Part shown: piece by piece, positions 45,381-54,655 of the stretch
How positions within the stretch are numbered: the stretch's first letter is position 1
Layout of the letters: each line of letters starts with the position of its first letter
DNA from: Candidatus Hartigia pinicola
GTDB lineage: Bacteria; Pseudomonadota; Gammaproteobacteria; Enterobacterales; Enterobacteriaceae
Assembly (NCBI GenBank): GCA_020541205.1
Contig: CP048208.1
Coordinates: 1,054,001 to 1,118,000 of the forward strand
DNA length: 64,000 bases
Reading direction: 5' to 3'
The notes under the pieces: generated by a model
Databases searched by the model: none
The model's input: only the letters and a program-made list of their open reading frames with translations
Told to the model about the DNA's origin: nothing
Translations under genes and position numbers: made by a program

Positions 45381-46020
45381 GCTAAGAGGGCTCATATACA
45401 TGAGCCTTTTAACTTATCATATTTATTAAAATTTTATATTTTAATACAGTGTATACGAATATTAAATATTTATCACTATTAATTCATTTTTTACGTTATT
45501 GAATTTTAGAAATATTTCAGTTAATTTCGATGAAATTAAGTTAATTCTTGAAAGTGTTATTTTAATATTAAAATACTTTACATCATTGTTTCATTTAAAA
45601 AAATTATACCTTAATTTATAGGTATAAACGATTTTATGAGTGAATGGTTAGTTTATGTATATTCATTGCTATAGTAATAAAAATTTATGAGTATCACTTT
45701 ACAAAATAGCTCATTTTATTACGCTTTATATCAGTATGCTATCTCTTAATATTTGAAATATATAATATATTTTGATAATTTTTCAATTAATATATTCAAT
45801 ATTTATAAACTTATTATAATAATATATAAAAGAAATTAATGAAAATATCATTCATATAACATCAAAAATGTTAATTTAATTTATTAATGTATAACATTTA
45901 TTTATAAAATAAATAAACAATACTCTCTTATATTTTAAATACATTAATTAATAAAATACGTATATTTTTTAATAGTACTAATTATTAGTAGATGTCAATT
46001 ATCTATATATTTACCCATTT
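45381..46020. other. rplS-gshA convergent gap
   Basis: 640 bp of AT-rich DNA after the rplS terminator. No gene or additional structure seen; no clear gshA terminator was found at its right end. Confidence 0.6.
45389..45410 (+). terminator. rplS operon terminator
   Basis: GGCTCAT, loop ATAC, ATGAGCC, then TTTT, 9 nt after the rplS stop. Seven perfect pairs with four G-C pairs. Confidence 0.75.
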
Positions 46021-47580
46021 TCAACATCCAGCATGTCTATATAAATAATCTTCAAAACTTTCTGTGTTATTTCTTTCAATGATATATTGTTTTTTTATAG
46101 AGTCCAAGCGCGCTTCTTCAAATTGAGCTGCAGTAATCACATCATACGGCTCTTTCACTAATTGTTCATAATATTTCTCAGCCATTTCTAAACCATAACT
46201 AGTGATACCTTGATGAAGTATTTGATCCATAACGAGCGCAGAATAAGTCAACTCCGGTTTTTCTAACATAGAAAAAAACTGATAACAAACGTCTTGATAC
46301 TTTGCATCACCAAAACCATCAAGTACTTCTGCAATGCGGATTAAGTCTTGAAATAACTGGTATCCTATTTCAATAAAGGGTTGCATTTTTTTACCATATC
46401 CAAGACTAATGACTTGTCCAGGTTTACGCCCTTCCAAAACAATTCGGTTCCAATTTCGGCGACTATCACATAATTCTTGAGAAGTCATTTTTGGTGCATC
46501 TGTTAATAAACACCAAATTAAAAATAGATCTAAAAAATGTATTTGAGTTTCATCAATACCAATCGCACTAAAAGGGTTAATGTCCAATGAGCGTACTTCT
46601 ATATATTCAATCCCACTCAGCCACAAAGCATTTAATGGAGATTCATCATCTTTTGGTAATCGTTTAGGACGTATTGGTGCATACAGTTCATTTACAATTT
46701 GTAAGATATTTTTATTCAATTGAATGTATTGACCCTTACTTTTAAGGCCAAGCTGAGAAAACTCTTTAGACGGTTTATAAATAGCTTGATTCAAGCTAGT
46801 CACATAGCTATTGAAATCATTAAATATAATATTCAAATCGTTCTGAGAATTGTTAGTATAACCTAAATCACTCATTCTTAATGAAGTCGCATATGGCAAA
46901 TAATAAGTATTACCCTTTGTCTTATTAAAGATTAATGTAGTCTTCTTATTTTTCAGGAATGAACCACAAATTGCGGGAGAGGCTCCAAATAAGTAAGGAA
47001 TAACCCAACCAAAACGGTAATAGTTTCTTATAAGACACAAATAACTATTAGAAATTTTAACTTTGCCACTTTCTACATCTTTCACTCCTGCCCACGCTTG
47101 CCAAAACTCAATGGGTAATGAGAAATTATAATGAACACCGGCAATAGTTTGTACTAAAGCACCATAACGATTTTTTAATCCCTCACGGTATAAATTTTTA
47201 AATCGACCGAGATTTGATTTTCCATATTGAGCAACTGTAATTTTATCCTCATTTTTAATAACACAAGGCATACTCAATGGCCACATCTTTTCATGATCAA
47301 GATGACGTGCTGTATAGCGGTGTAAATCTTTTAGAAAAGCTAAACTATATCTGATATTTTTATCTACTGGAGTAATAAACTCTAGTAAAGACTCAGCAAA
47401 GTCTGTCGTAATCCACTTATGAGTTAATGCTTTTCCTAATTCTTTCGGATGTAAGGTTTTTGTAATCAAACCTTCCGAAGTCACTCGTAATGTTTCACGT
47501 TCAATACCATGTTGAATACCATTCAATATCTCAGGGTTTCTTTTTAACCATGCAAGGTTTTTAGATATGTTCGGGATCAA
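46021..47580 (-). CDS. gshA: Glutamate-cysteine ligase
   Basis: First enzyme of glutathione synthesis: joins glutamate and cysteine with ATP. 519 residues (E. coli 518), collinear. Family blocks are GIERETLRVTSEG, LTHKWITTDFAESLLEFITP, GVHYNFSLP, NYYRFGWVIPYLFGASPAIC, LPYATSLRMSDLGYTN, and GIEYIEVRSLDINPF, covering the glutamate and ATP/Mg sites. Divergence is high in the C-terminal third, but the frame is intact. It lies downstream of the tRNA-Ser/tRNA-Arg pair on the same strand, as in E. coli (csrA-serV-arg-gshA), though csrA itself has moved away. Retention implies that redox buffering by glutathione is still made by the symbiont. Confidence 0.96.
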   Translation of the reverse strand: MIPNISKNLAWLKRNPEILNGIQHGIERETLRVTSEGLITKTLHPKELGKALTHKWITTDFAESLLEFITPVDKNIRYSLAFLKDLHRYTARHLDHEKMWPLSMPCVIKNEDKITVAQYGKSNLGRFKNLYREGLKNRYGALVQTIAGVHYNFSLPIEFWQAWAGVKDVESGKVKISNSYLCLIRNYYRFGWVIPYLFGASPAICGSFLKNKKTTLIFNKTKGNTYYLPYATSLRMSDLGYTNNSQNDLNIIFNDFNSYVTSLNQAIYKPSKEFSQLGLKSKGQYIQLNKNILQIVNELYAPIRPKRLPKDDESPLNALWLSGIEYIEVRSLDINPFSAIGIDETQIHFLDLFLIWCLLTDAPKMTSQELCDSRRNWNRIVLEGRKPGQVISLGYGKKMQPFIEIGYQLFQDLIRIAEVLDGFGDAKYQDVCYQFFSMLEKPELTYSALVMDQILHQGITSYGLEMAEKYYEQLVKEPYDVITAAQFEEARLDSIKKQYIIERNNTESFEDYLYRHAGC

Positions 47581-47725
47581 ATCGACCTCTCATCTTTAAT
47601 ATAGTTTTATATTAATAAAAAAGAATATCTAGCATAAATTAAAGAATTTTCTATTTCTAGATATGTTTGTCCATAATCAAAATACCGCATAATATTTAAT
47701 AGAGATATATATAAAGACATAAAAT

Positions 47726-47761
47726 AACATCCCCTCAAATTGAGGGGATGTTTGTTTTTTT
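47726..47761 (-). terminator. Terminator of the Ser/Arg tRNA operon
   Basis: AACATCCCCTCAA and TTGAGGGGATGTT form a perfect 13-bp stem around one A. On the minus strand it follows the tRNA-Arg 3' end and is followed by TTATTTTAT; on the plus strand a run of seven T follows close by, so it is formally bidirectional. The most GC-rich hairpin in the window. Confidence 0.8.
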
Positions 47762-47762
47762 G

Positions 47763-47836
47763 TGCATCCGGAAGGATTTGAACCTCCGACCGCTCGGTTC
47801 GTAGCCGAGTGCTCTATCCAGCTGAGCTACGGATGC
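47763..47836 (-). tRNA. argV: tRNA-Arg (ACG anticodon)
   Basis: Cloverleaf beginning GCATCCGTAGCTCAGCTGG with anticodon loop CTACGAA, nearly identical to E. coli argVYZQ; the four copies are reduced to one. 74 nt to discriminator A. CCA is not encoded (CAA follows). The A34 anticodon requires TadA for inosine. The T-loop reads TTCAAAT instead of TTCGAAT. Confidence 0.97.
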
Positions 47837-47848
47837 AATATTCTAACA

Positions 47849-47941
47849 TGGCGGTGAGGGAGGGGTTCGAACCCTCGATGCAGCTTTTAACCGCATGCTC
47901 ACTTAGCAGGGGAGCGCCTTCAGCCTCTCGGCCACCTCACC
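47849..47941 (-). tRNA. serV: tRNA-Ser (GCU anticodon)
   Basis: Class II tRNA of 93 nt with encoded CCA, beginning GGTGAGGTGGCCGAGAGG, anticodon loop CTGCTAA and long variable arm. Essentially E. coli serV. Located 12 bp upstream of tRNA-Arg in the same transcript. Confidence 0.97.
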
Positions 47942-48335
47942 ATTTTAGTAATATACAATTTGTTTTAGTCTCTCGACTTTATATTTCGCACATATTACTT
48001 TCCCAACATCAGAAGTCAAATAATTTTTCTAAACTTTGATTTTCTATTTATTGTTTACACGTCATCATAAATAAGATAATCAGTTTAATATTTAAAACCG
48101 AGTGAGTTTTCATTAGTTTTATCATTTTATCATTAAATGAATTATTATTTAGTAAAACTTAATTTAAACATTTTTTAAAAAATTTTTTCAAAGATTATTA
48201 TTTTAATTTATTTTCTAAGAATTAAAAAACCAGACATTACTAGATTCATGAAATTGATTGAAAATATTTCAACAAATTTAATATTTCGCTAAAGAATTGA
48301 AAATAACAACATAACAAGAAAACTAATTTGTATAA

Positions 48336-48379
48336 GTATTTTACATACTGTTGCATCTCTGCAACAGTATGTAAAATAC
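48336..48379. repeat. Perfect 20-bp inverted repeat with 4-nt loop
   Basis: GTATTTTACATACTGTTGCA, loop TCTC, TGCAACAGTATGTAAAATAC. Forty paired bases without one mismatch in DNA that is otherwise decaying. Not expected by chance at this length. No oligo-U tail on either side and no adjacent gene. Confidence 0.85.
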
Positions 48380-49523
48380 AAAGGATCTAAATAATGTACT
48401 TATTTAAAATATTATTTATTCCTATTCTCAATTTTAGAAAGGAAAACTATTCGAAATAATGCTAACTTTTCTGTAGAAGAAATTAAATAGTTATGTAATA
48501 TGATCTGTATCAATCGTGGCATGAAAACGCTGATACTGCTTTTATGTTTATACATACATAAAATGTTGATAACGTACATACGACTTGTAAAAATTATTAT
48601 ACAAATAAAATATTTTTATTAAAATATTTTTATTGCCAAATAAATATACGCCATAGATGCTTGTGCTATATATTTATTCATGTGCAATGATAATGATACT
48701 ATATAAGAATATAAAAGTAAATTAACAATGTTTAATTGGCATAAAGTGACTAAAGGTAATCATTGCAATAAAATAAGAATAATACATTAATACTTTTGAT
48801 ATGATTTTAAAGATCTTAATTCTTAATCAAGATAATGAATTTTATGGAAAATAGCAATGATAATACTGTATCTTGAAAGCGCGGAAGGAAATGTCTGAAT
48901 ATCCGTTTCTAGTTTGTCACGTTAGCATTTTATTTCTTTCCTATTGTACAGAAAAAATTAATAAAATCTGCAATATAATTACGTTACTCTTATTTTTAAG
49001 AGAGTTGATTTAATGTTTAAAAAAGTTTTGAAATATTTCTATAAGTATGTACAGTCATTATGAATAATATCACGAGAAAAAGATAAAAATTGTTCATACC
49101 GTGTTATGATATATTTATCCATGAGTGTAATTTTTATTCTTTTCAACTGTATTATCTATATTAATTTCTTACCTCTCTAAGATATCTTAGTTATTGTTTA
49201 ATCTATACTTAAATTACTTAGAATGTATATATTTAATATTATAACTATCATAAGTATAAATGATCTATCAACTGATTCAGTAGAATTATTTTATTTAATA
49301 CTTCAGAGGAGATTATAAGCATGCATTTGAAATGAATAAATTTATGAACAACGTTATAACCTCTATAACTATAAAATTCCTACATTATTATTCTTGAGTT
49401 GCTATCAATATATATAATATTTCTGTAGTCTTATAGTCTGTGTAGATATTATATATATTGTTTGGATTTTAAAACTAAAAATCAATTTCAATTTATTGTT
49501 TTATAATTTTCAATATTCCAATC

Positions 49524-49546
49524 AGTGATCTGAGGTAATGATCACT
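49524..49546 (+). promoter_or_regulatory. thrS operator hairpin (tRNA-Thr anticodon mimic)
   Basis: AGTGATC and GATCACT form a 7-bp stem around loop TGAGGTAAT. The loop carries GGTAA, as in the tRNA-Thr anticodon loop TTGGTAA at 22 kb. The stem ends 21 nt before the thrS ATG and precedes the Shine-Dalgarno AAGGA, the position of operator domain 2 in E. coli, where ThrRS binds its own mRNA through an anticodon-like loop. The anticodon-like GGT occupies about -34 to -32. Confidence 0.5.
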
Positions 49547-49567
49547 ACTGTTCATAAGGATTTCTTA

Positions 49568-51496
49568 ATGCCTGTGATTACTCTTTCTGATAGAAATCAG
49601 ATTCAGTTCGATTATTCTGTTTCTGTAATGGATGTTGCTCACGCTATTAGTACTAGTCTTGCACAGAAATGTATTGCTGGACGTATTAATGGTAAATTAG
49701 TTGATGTTTGTGAACTTATTGAAAATAATGCGAATTTATATATTATTACAAGTAAAGATGACGAAGGTCTTAATATTATTCGTCATTCTTGTGCGCACTT
49801 ATTAGGTCATGCAATTAAACAACTATGGCCTAATACAAAAATGTCTATCGGCACGATTATTGATAATGGTTTTTATTATGACATTGATCTTGACTATGCT
49901 CTTACACAGCAGGATTTAAAAAAGATTGAAACGCACATGCTAAAACTTGCCACAACAAATTATGAAATAATTAAACGTCGTGTTGCTTGGCGAAAAGCTC
50001 GTGATACTTTTTTAAAACGTGGTGAAGATTATAAAGTTGAAATACTTGATCAAAATATTAGTCAAGATGAATACCCATCCCTATATTATCACAAAGAATA
50101 TATTGATATGTGCCGCGGTCCTCATGTACCAAATATGCGTTTCTGCCATCACTTTAAATTACAAAAAGTGTCAGGAGTATACTGGCGCGGTAACAGCGAT
50201 AATAAAATGTTACAACGTATTTATGGTACTGCATGGGCAGATAAAAAAACACTTAACACTCACCTTCTACACCTTGAAGAAGCTGCCAAACGTGATCATC
50301 GAAAAATTAGTAAGGCATTAGACTTATATCATATGCAAGAAGAAGCTCCGGGAATGCCGTTTTGGCATAATGATGGCTGGACTATATTCAGAGAATTACA
50401 AACATTTTTACGTACTAAACTTCAATACTATCATTACCAAGAAGTAAAAAGTCCGTTTATGATGGACCGATTATTATGGGAGAAAACAGGTCACTGGGAA
50501 AATTATAAAGAAGCAATGTTCACAACTGATTCTGAGAATCGTAAATATTGTATTAAACCAATGAATTGCCCAGGTCATATTCAGATCTTTAATCAAGGTT
50601 TAAAATCTTATCGTGATCTGCCACTACGTATGGCTGAATTCGGTAGCTGCCATCGTAATGAACCGTCTGGTGCATTACATGGTTTAATGCGTGTCCGTGG
50701 TTTTACACAAGATGACGCACATATTTTTTGTACTGAAAAACAAACATTAAGTGAAGTTACTAATTGTATTAAAATGATTTATGATGTTTATGCAACATTT
50801 GGGTTTAAAAAAATAACTATTAAACTATCAACGCGTCCTGAGCAATATATCGGTACTGATGATATCTGGAATTCTGCGGAAACTTATTTAGCTCAGGCAT
50901 TAAAAAACCTTAATATTGAATTTAAATATCAGTTAGGTGAAGGAGGATTCTATGGTCCTAAAATTGAATTCACATTATATGATTGCTTAAATCGCGGATG
51001 GCAGTGTGGTACTATTCAGTTAGATTTTTTTTTACCAGGTCGCCTTAATGCATCATATGTTAATGAAAATAACCAACATATTATACCTGTCATAATCCAT
51101 CGTGCTATTTTAGGTTCTCTTGAGCGTTTTATCGGTATTTTAATAGAAGAATACGCAGGTTTTTTCCCAACATGGCTAGCTGCAAAACAAGTTGTTGTTA
51201 TGAATATTGCTAATGCTCAAGAGAATTATGTTCAGGAGTTAGTTAAAAATCTAACAAGTGTTGGCATTCGTGCTATAGCAGATTTACGTAATGAAAAAAT
51301 TGGTTTTAAGATTCGTGAACATACCTTAAATCGTGTCCCTTACATGCTTATATGTGGCCAAAAAGAAGTAAATTCAGGTAAAATTTCTGTTCGTACTCGT
51401 CATGGTAAAGACTTAAATATTTTAGATATCAATGAATTTACTAATAAACTATTAGAAGAAATACGCAGTTATAAACTTAATCAAATGGAGGAATAA
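49568..51496 (+). CDS. thrS: Threonyl-tRNA synthetase
   Basis: Charges tRNA-Thr and edits Ser-tRNA-Thr. Start at 49568 ([16 protein letters not shown] 7 nt upstream) gives 642 residues, exactly the E. coli length; an upstream in-frame ATG at 49538 lies inside the operator hairpin. Domains: TGS (1-61), editing domain with HSCAHLLGH (His73, His77) and DMCRGPH near 180, class II catalytic core with [20 protein letters not shown] and zinc ligands, and a C-terminal anticodon-binding domain ([17 protein letters not shown] onward). First gene of the thrS-infC-rpmI-rplT-pheMST-ihfA group; infC begins 4 nt after its stop. Confidence 0.98.
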   Translation: MPVITLSDRNQIQFDYSVSVMDVAHAISTSLAQKCIAGRINGKLVDVCELIENNANLYIITSKDDEGLNIIRHSCAHLLGHAIKQLWPNTKMSIGTIIDNGFYYDIDLDYALTQQDLKKIETHMLKLATTNYEIIKRRVAWRKARDTFLKRGEDYKVEILDQNISQDEYPSLYYHKEYIDMCRGPHVPNMRFCHHFKLQKVSGVYWRGNSDNKMLQRIYGTAWADKKTLNTHLLHLEEAAKRDHRKISKALDLYHMQEEAPGMPFWHNDGWTIFRELQTFLRTKLQYYHYQEVKSPFMMDRLLWEKTGHWENYKEAMFTTDSENRKYCIKPMNCPGHIQIFNQGLKSYRDLPLRMAEFGSCHRNEPSGALHGLMRVRGFTQDDAHIFCTEKQTLSEVTNCIKMIYDVYATFGFKKITIKLSTRPEQYIGTDDIWNSAETYLAQALKNLNIEFKYQLGEGGFYGPKIEFTLYDCLNRGWQCGTIQLDFFLPGRLNASYVNENNQHIIPVIIHRAILGSLERFIGILIEEYAGFFPTWLAAKQVVVMNIANAQENYVQELVKNLTSVGIRAIADLRNEKIGFKIREHTLNRVPYMLICGQKEVNSGKISVRTRHGKDLNILDINEFTNKLLEEIRSYKLNQMEE

Positions 51497-51499
51497 GGT

Positions 51500-52039
51500 A
51501 TTAAAGGCGGAAAAAAACTCCCAACAGCACGTCAACATCGTATTAACGAAGAAATCCGTGCAACTGAAATCCGTGTTACAGGTTTAAATGGTGAGCAACT
51601 TGGTGTAATGAGTGTCCGTGAAGGACTCTCACAAGCAGAAGATGCTAGTGTAGATTTAGTTGAACTCAGCCCTACTGCTATACCACCTGTTTGTCGTATT
51701 ATGGACTACGGAAAATATCTTTATGAGAAAAGCAAATCTCAAAAAGAACAGAAAAAAAAACAAAAAGTTATTCAAATGAAGGAAATTAAATTTCGTCCTG
51801 GAACAGATGAAGGCGATTATCAAGTAAAATTACGTAGCTTAAATCGCTTTTTGGAAGATGGTGACAAAGCTAAAATTACACTACGTTTTCGTGGTCGTGA
51901 AATGGCACATCAAGAAATCGGGATTGAAATGCTGAAACGCATTCAGACTGATTTAGATAAACTGGCATCAGTAGAATCATTTCCGTCAAGAATTGAAGGA
52001 CGTCAAATGACTATGGTACTAGGACCAAAGAAAAAATAG
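51500..52039 (+). CDS. infC: Translation initiation factor IF-3 (AUU start)
   Basis: IF3 binds the 30S subunit, prevents subunit joining and discriminates against non-canonical start codons. The start is ATT at 51500, three bases after the thrS stop, preceded by GGAGG (51487-51491). Reading from there gives 179 residues, starting (M)[20 protein letters not shown], matching E. coli IF3, which also starts at AUU. An ATG-only reading from 51608 would lose 36 conserved residues. The linker [18 protein letters not shown] and C-domain [19 protein letters not shown] are intact. The AUU start is the basis of IF3 autoregulation in enterics and is apparently kept. Confidence 0.97.
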   Translation: MKGGKKLPTARQHRINEEIRATEIRVTGLNGEQLGVMSVREGLSQAEDASVDLVELSPTAIPPVCRIMDYGKYLYEKSKSQKEQKKKQKVIQMKEIKFRPGTDEGDYQVKLRSLNRFLEDGDKAKITLRFRGREMAHQEIGIEMLKRIQTDLDKLASVESFPSRIEGRQMTMVLGPKKK

Positions 52040-52048
52040 TTAAGCTGT

Positions 52049-52084
52049 AATATAGCATTTACTAATTTGTAAGTGCTATATTTT
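52049..52084 (+). terminator. infC terminator
   Basis: AATATAGCATTTAC pairs with GTAAGTGCTATATT (14 positions, one T-G wobble), loop TAATTT, then TT. Begins 10 nt after the infC stop, so transcription from thrS-infC probably ends here instead of running into rpmI. Confidence 0.6.
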
Positions 52085-53632
52085 AAAGGTCATATGTCAA
52101 ATTTATTGTAATATTGTTGAAAATACTTATATTTTATTTTAAGATTAATACCTAAAAAACTAATAGTCTTGCTTTGTTTATATAATAGAACAACAATAAA
52201 TATTAAATAAATAATCTATTAAAAAGTATCACAATACCTGTCAAGCGTTCTTTTAGATTCAATGCTATTTTAACAAATCATTATACTGTAGTTCATGAGT
52301 CAAGGCTCAGGAGATAACTTTGAAAGTATCAAAAATGATTGTATTTTTTATGTAGGTTAAACATAATTAAAGCAATTTATATATATGATTATTTCTCATC
52401 ATATAATCACATTCTTTATCAGGAAACACGATAAATTTTACCACGATATACTGTGTGATTCAGACACATGATATTTATATTATTACTGTATGATAAACGA
52501 TACGTATATTACTGTGTATTATTCATTAATAATTATGCAACTATTCTTCGAATTTTGATATTACTATTAATATGGATCTAGTAAGTAAATGTTACAATAT
52601 TTTCCAGTAAAGCTTGATGTCAAGCTCTAACAATTTATTTTTCTATACTATAATTTAAAATAGTAAGAGATAATAGTCTAGATTAATTCACTACTGGATC
52701 ATCTTTAACAAGAGCTAATATTACAGATAGATAAAATATACACAAGTTCATTCAAATCAATTTCTATGCAATATATGTTATTACCTGTTCAAAAATATTT
52801 CTTCACTTTGTTAAAGTATTTCTGCACGAATCTCATTACTGCGAGTTTTTTATTTTGAAAATATATGAAAATAATTATGTTTGAAAATATCGAATAGGTT
52901 ATCAACATATAATCTAGAAATTAATGCTAAAAATTTGATTTTTATCTTGATTAATCTAAAAAAAAATATTAACATTTCAATTATCATGAGTACGTCAAAC
53001 AATTTTAAAAACTTAGTATAGTTAAGTCACATAATAGTTTATAACCTGTTATTTTCTAAATGAATTGAAATATTGTCTAAATGTATGCTTTAACACAATT
53101 AGAAGCGCTCTTTATTAAGAGCGATAATTACAATACTAAATACAGAAAAATTCTAACAGCATATGTAATCTTATTAAAGACAAGGTATGCATAATTGAAG
53201 TGTATATAACTAAAATATAGCAATAAGTGAAAATTTTAAGCGTAAAATAATATGTGGACAAAATTAAAATCAGCTACTAATAAAACCGCCTAGAAAACAG
53301 TTTGACGTATCGTCTATTATATTAAATACACATTTGTATAAAAATTTTTTTATAAAATTAAAAAGTCTTTCCAGTAAAAAAATTAAATTTTATACTGATA
53401 TAGATGAAAAAATTATCATTTTACATTACATAATTTAATATTCATGATAAAAAATCGTAATAAATAAAAGTACACTATATTTTACAAGGATTGAATGAAC
53501 ATCAAACAGATCAATATAAAATATTAGATCACATGACAGAGACATTTAAAAAATCTACTAGTTATTTAACTATTTTCTATAAGCATTAAAGAATAAAAAT
53601 ATTCATTTTACTAAAAATAAAAAATACTACAA

Positions 53633-53675
53633 CTACTAAATAGTAGCTTTTATAGAAACATGGCAGCTCTTCGCC
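53633..53675 (+). promoter_or_regulatory. Possible rpmI-rplT leader structure
   Basis: CTACTA-AA-TAGTAG (53633-53646) and GGC...GCC (53662-53675) are small adjacent hairpins 45-90 nt before rpmI, in a locally GC-richer strip. In E. coli L20 represses this operon through an mRNA structure upstream of rpmI; whether this is a replacement site is a guess. Confidence 0.2.
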
Positions 53676-53720
53676 TAGTTAATTCTTCATTTATTACAAT
53701 ACAAATTTGGAAAATAAAAG

Positions 53721-53918
53721 ATGCCAAAAATTAAAACTGTACGGGGAGCGGCACAGCGCTTTAAAAAAACTGCAGGCGGTGGATTTAAACGTAAGCATGC
53801 AAACCTTCGACATATTTTAACTAAAAAATCCACAAAACGTAAGCGTCATTTACGTTCGAAAGGAATTGTATCTAAAAACGATCTAGGTCTAGTAATAGCT
53901 TGCTTACCATACGCATAA
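53721..53918 (+). CDS. rpmI: 50S ribosomal protein L35
   Basis: Small basic large-subunit protein. 65 residues as in E. coli (64-65), with [36 protein letters not shown] and the C-terminal [12 protein letters not shown]. Start is clear although the Shine-Dalgarno is weak (GGAAAATAAAAG). It lies 45 bp before rplT. Normally co-transcribed with infC, but separated here by 1.68 kb and a terminator, so it should have its own promoter. Confidence 0.97.
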   Translation: MPKIKTVRGAAQRFKKTAGGGFKRKHANLRHILTKKSTKRKRHLRSKGIVSKNDLGLVIACLPYA

Positions 53919-53963
53919 GTCAACCTGAATTCATTAAGATGAAAAGCATTAGGAGAGATAATT

Positions 53964-54320
53964 ATGGCTCGTGTAAAACGTGGTGTCATTACACACGCAC
54001 GTCACAAAAAAATCTTGAAGCAATCTAAAGGTTACTATGGTGCTCGCTCACGTGTTTATCGCGTAGCATTTCAAGCTGTAATTAAAGCTGGTCAATATGC
54101 TTACCGTGATCGTCGTCAGCGTAAACGTCAATTTCGTCAACTATGGATTATACGCATCAACGCAGCTGCTCGTCAGAACGGCCTAAGTTATAGTCGTTTT
54201 ATCTGTGGATTGCAAAAAGCATCAATTAATATCGATCGTAAAATTTTAGCAGATATCGCAGTATTTGATGCATTATCGTTCACTACTCTTATTGAAAAAG
54301 CGAAAGATGCTTTAGTATGA
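53964..54320 (+). CDS. rplT: 50S ribosomal protein L20
   Basis: Assembly protein for the 50S subunit and, in E. coli, translational repressor of rpmI-rplT. 118 residues as in E. coli, with [33 protein letters not shown] and the globular RNA-binding C-domain ([27 protein letters not shown]). A good Shine-Dalgarno AGGAGAG is present. Followed by the pheM leader region as in E. coli. Confidence 0.98.
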   Translation: MARVKRGVITHARHKKILKQSKGYYGARSRVYRVAFQAVIKAGQYAYRDRRQRKRQFRQLWIIRINAAARQNGLSYSRFICGLQKASINIDRKILADIAVFDALSFTTLIEKAKDALV

Positions 54321-54413
54321 AATTTCTTTAAAAAGAAAATATAACTTATGATATATATTCACTATTTATTTTATAAATACTTGATTAGATAAAATTTCTA
54401 TATATCTCATCCT

Positions 54414-54458
54414 ATAAAATTTATTGTTTTTCGTTTTCTGTATTACTTCAGCATCTGA
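54414..54458 (+). pseudogene. pheM: pheM leader peptide, start codon lost
   Basis: The frame ending TGA at 54456-54458 reads KFIVFRFLYYFSI, aligning with the E. coli PheM peptide [14 protein letters not shown]: four Phe codons (TTT 54420, 54429, 54435; TTC 54447) and the F-R-F and Y-F-S pattern are kept. At the position of the initiator Met is ATA (54414). ATT (54423) and GTT (54426) are other non-AUG options. Either the peptide starts at a non-standard codon or attenuation is dying. Confidence 0.6.
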
Positions 54459-54509
54459 ATTTCACCGGGCTCTTTCGTAAAAATAAAAAATAACGCCAAA
54501 AGCCTTCCT

Positions 54510-54532
54510 AATGAAAGTTTTTCATTTTTTTT
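54510..54532 (+). terminator. pheST attenuator
   Basis: AATGAAA, loop GTT, TTTCATT, then six T, 51 nt after the pheM stop codon and 124 nt before pheS. A short, AT-rich but perfectly formed intrinsic terminator in the expected attenuator position. Confidence 0.6.
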
Positions 54533-54655
54533 GCTTAGATAAAAATTACAGTAATTAATTAAATAATTATTAGTTCTGTAAATAGTCTCTAAGTTCTTTA
54601 TTAAGTAATGTGTAATTAGCAAAACGACTTTAAAGTTATAAAGAGGCAAAAAATC

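Larger units (their letters stand above)
47942..49567. other. Gap between tRNA-Ser and thrS
   Basis: 1.6 kb without a coding gene. Holds a perfect 20-bp hairpin (48336-48379) and, at its right end, the thrS leader with a probable operator hairpin. The tRNA promoter (minus) must be near 47.95-48.1 kb but was not pinned down. Confidence 0.55.
52040..53720. other. Expanded infC-rpmI gap
   Basis: 1.68 kb where E. coli has about 0.1 kb. It contains a terminator after infC, a palindrome AGCTTGA-TG-TCAAGCT (52609-52624), and possible leader structure before rpmI. No coding frame or insertion-sequence ends recognised. Because it exceeds the ancestral spacing, DNA must have been inserted here. Confidence 0.55.
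54321..54655. other. rplT-pheS leader region
   Basis: 335 bp containing the decayed pheM leader peptide and an attenuator hairpin (listed separately); the rest is AT-rich without other features. Confidence 0.6.
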
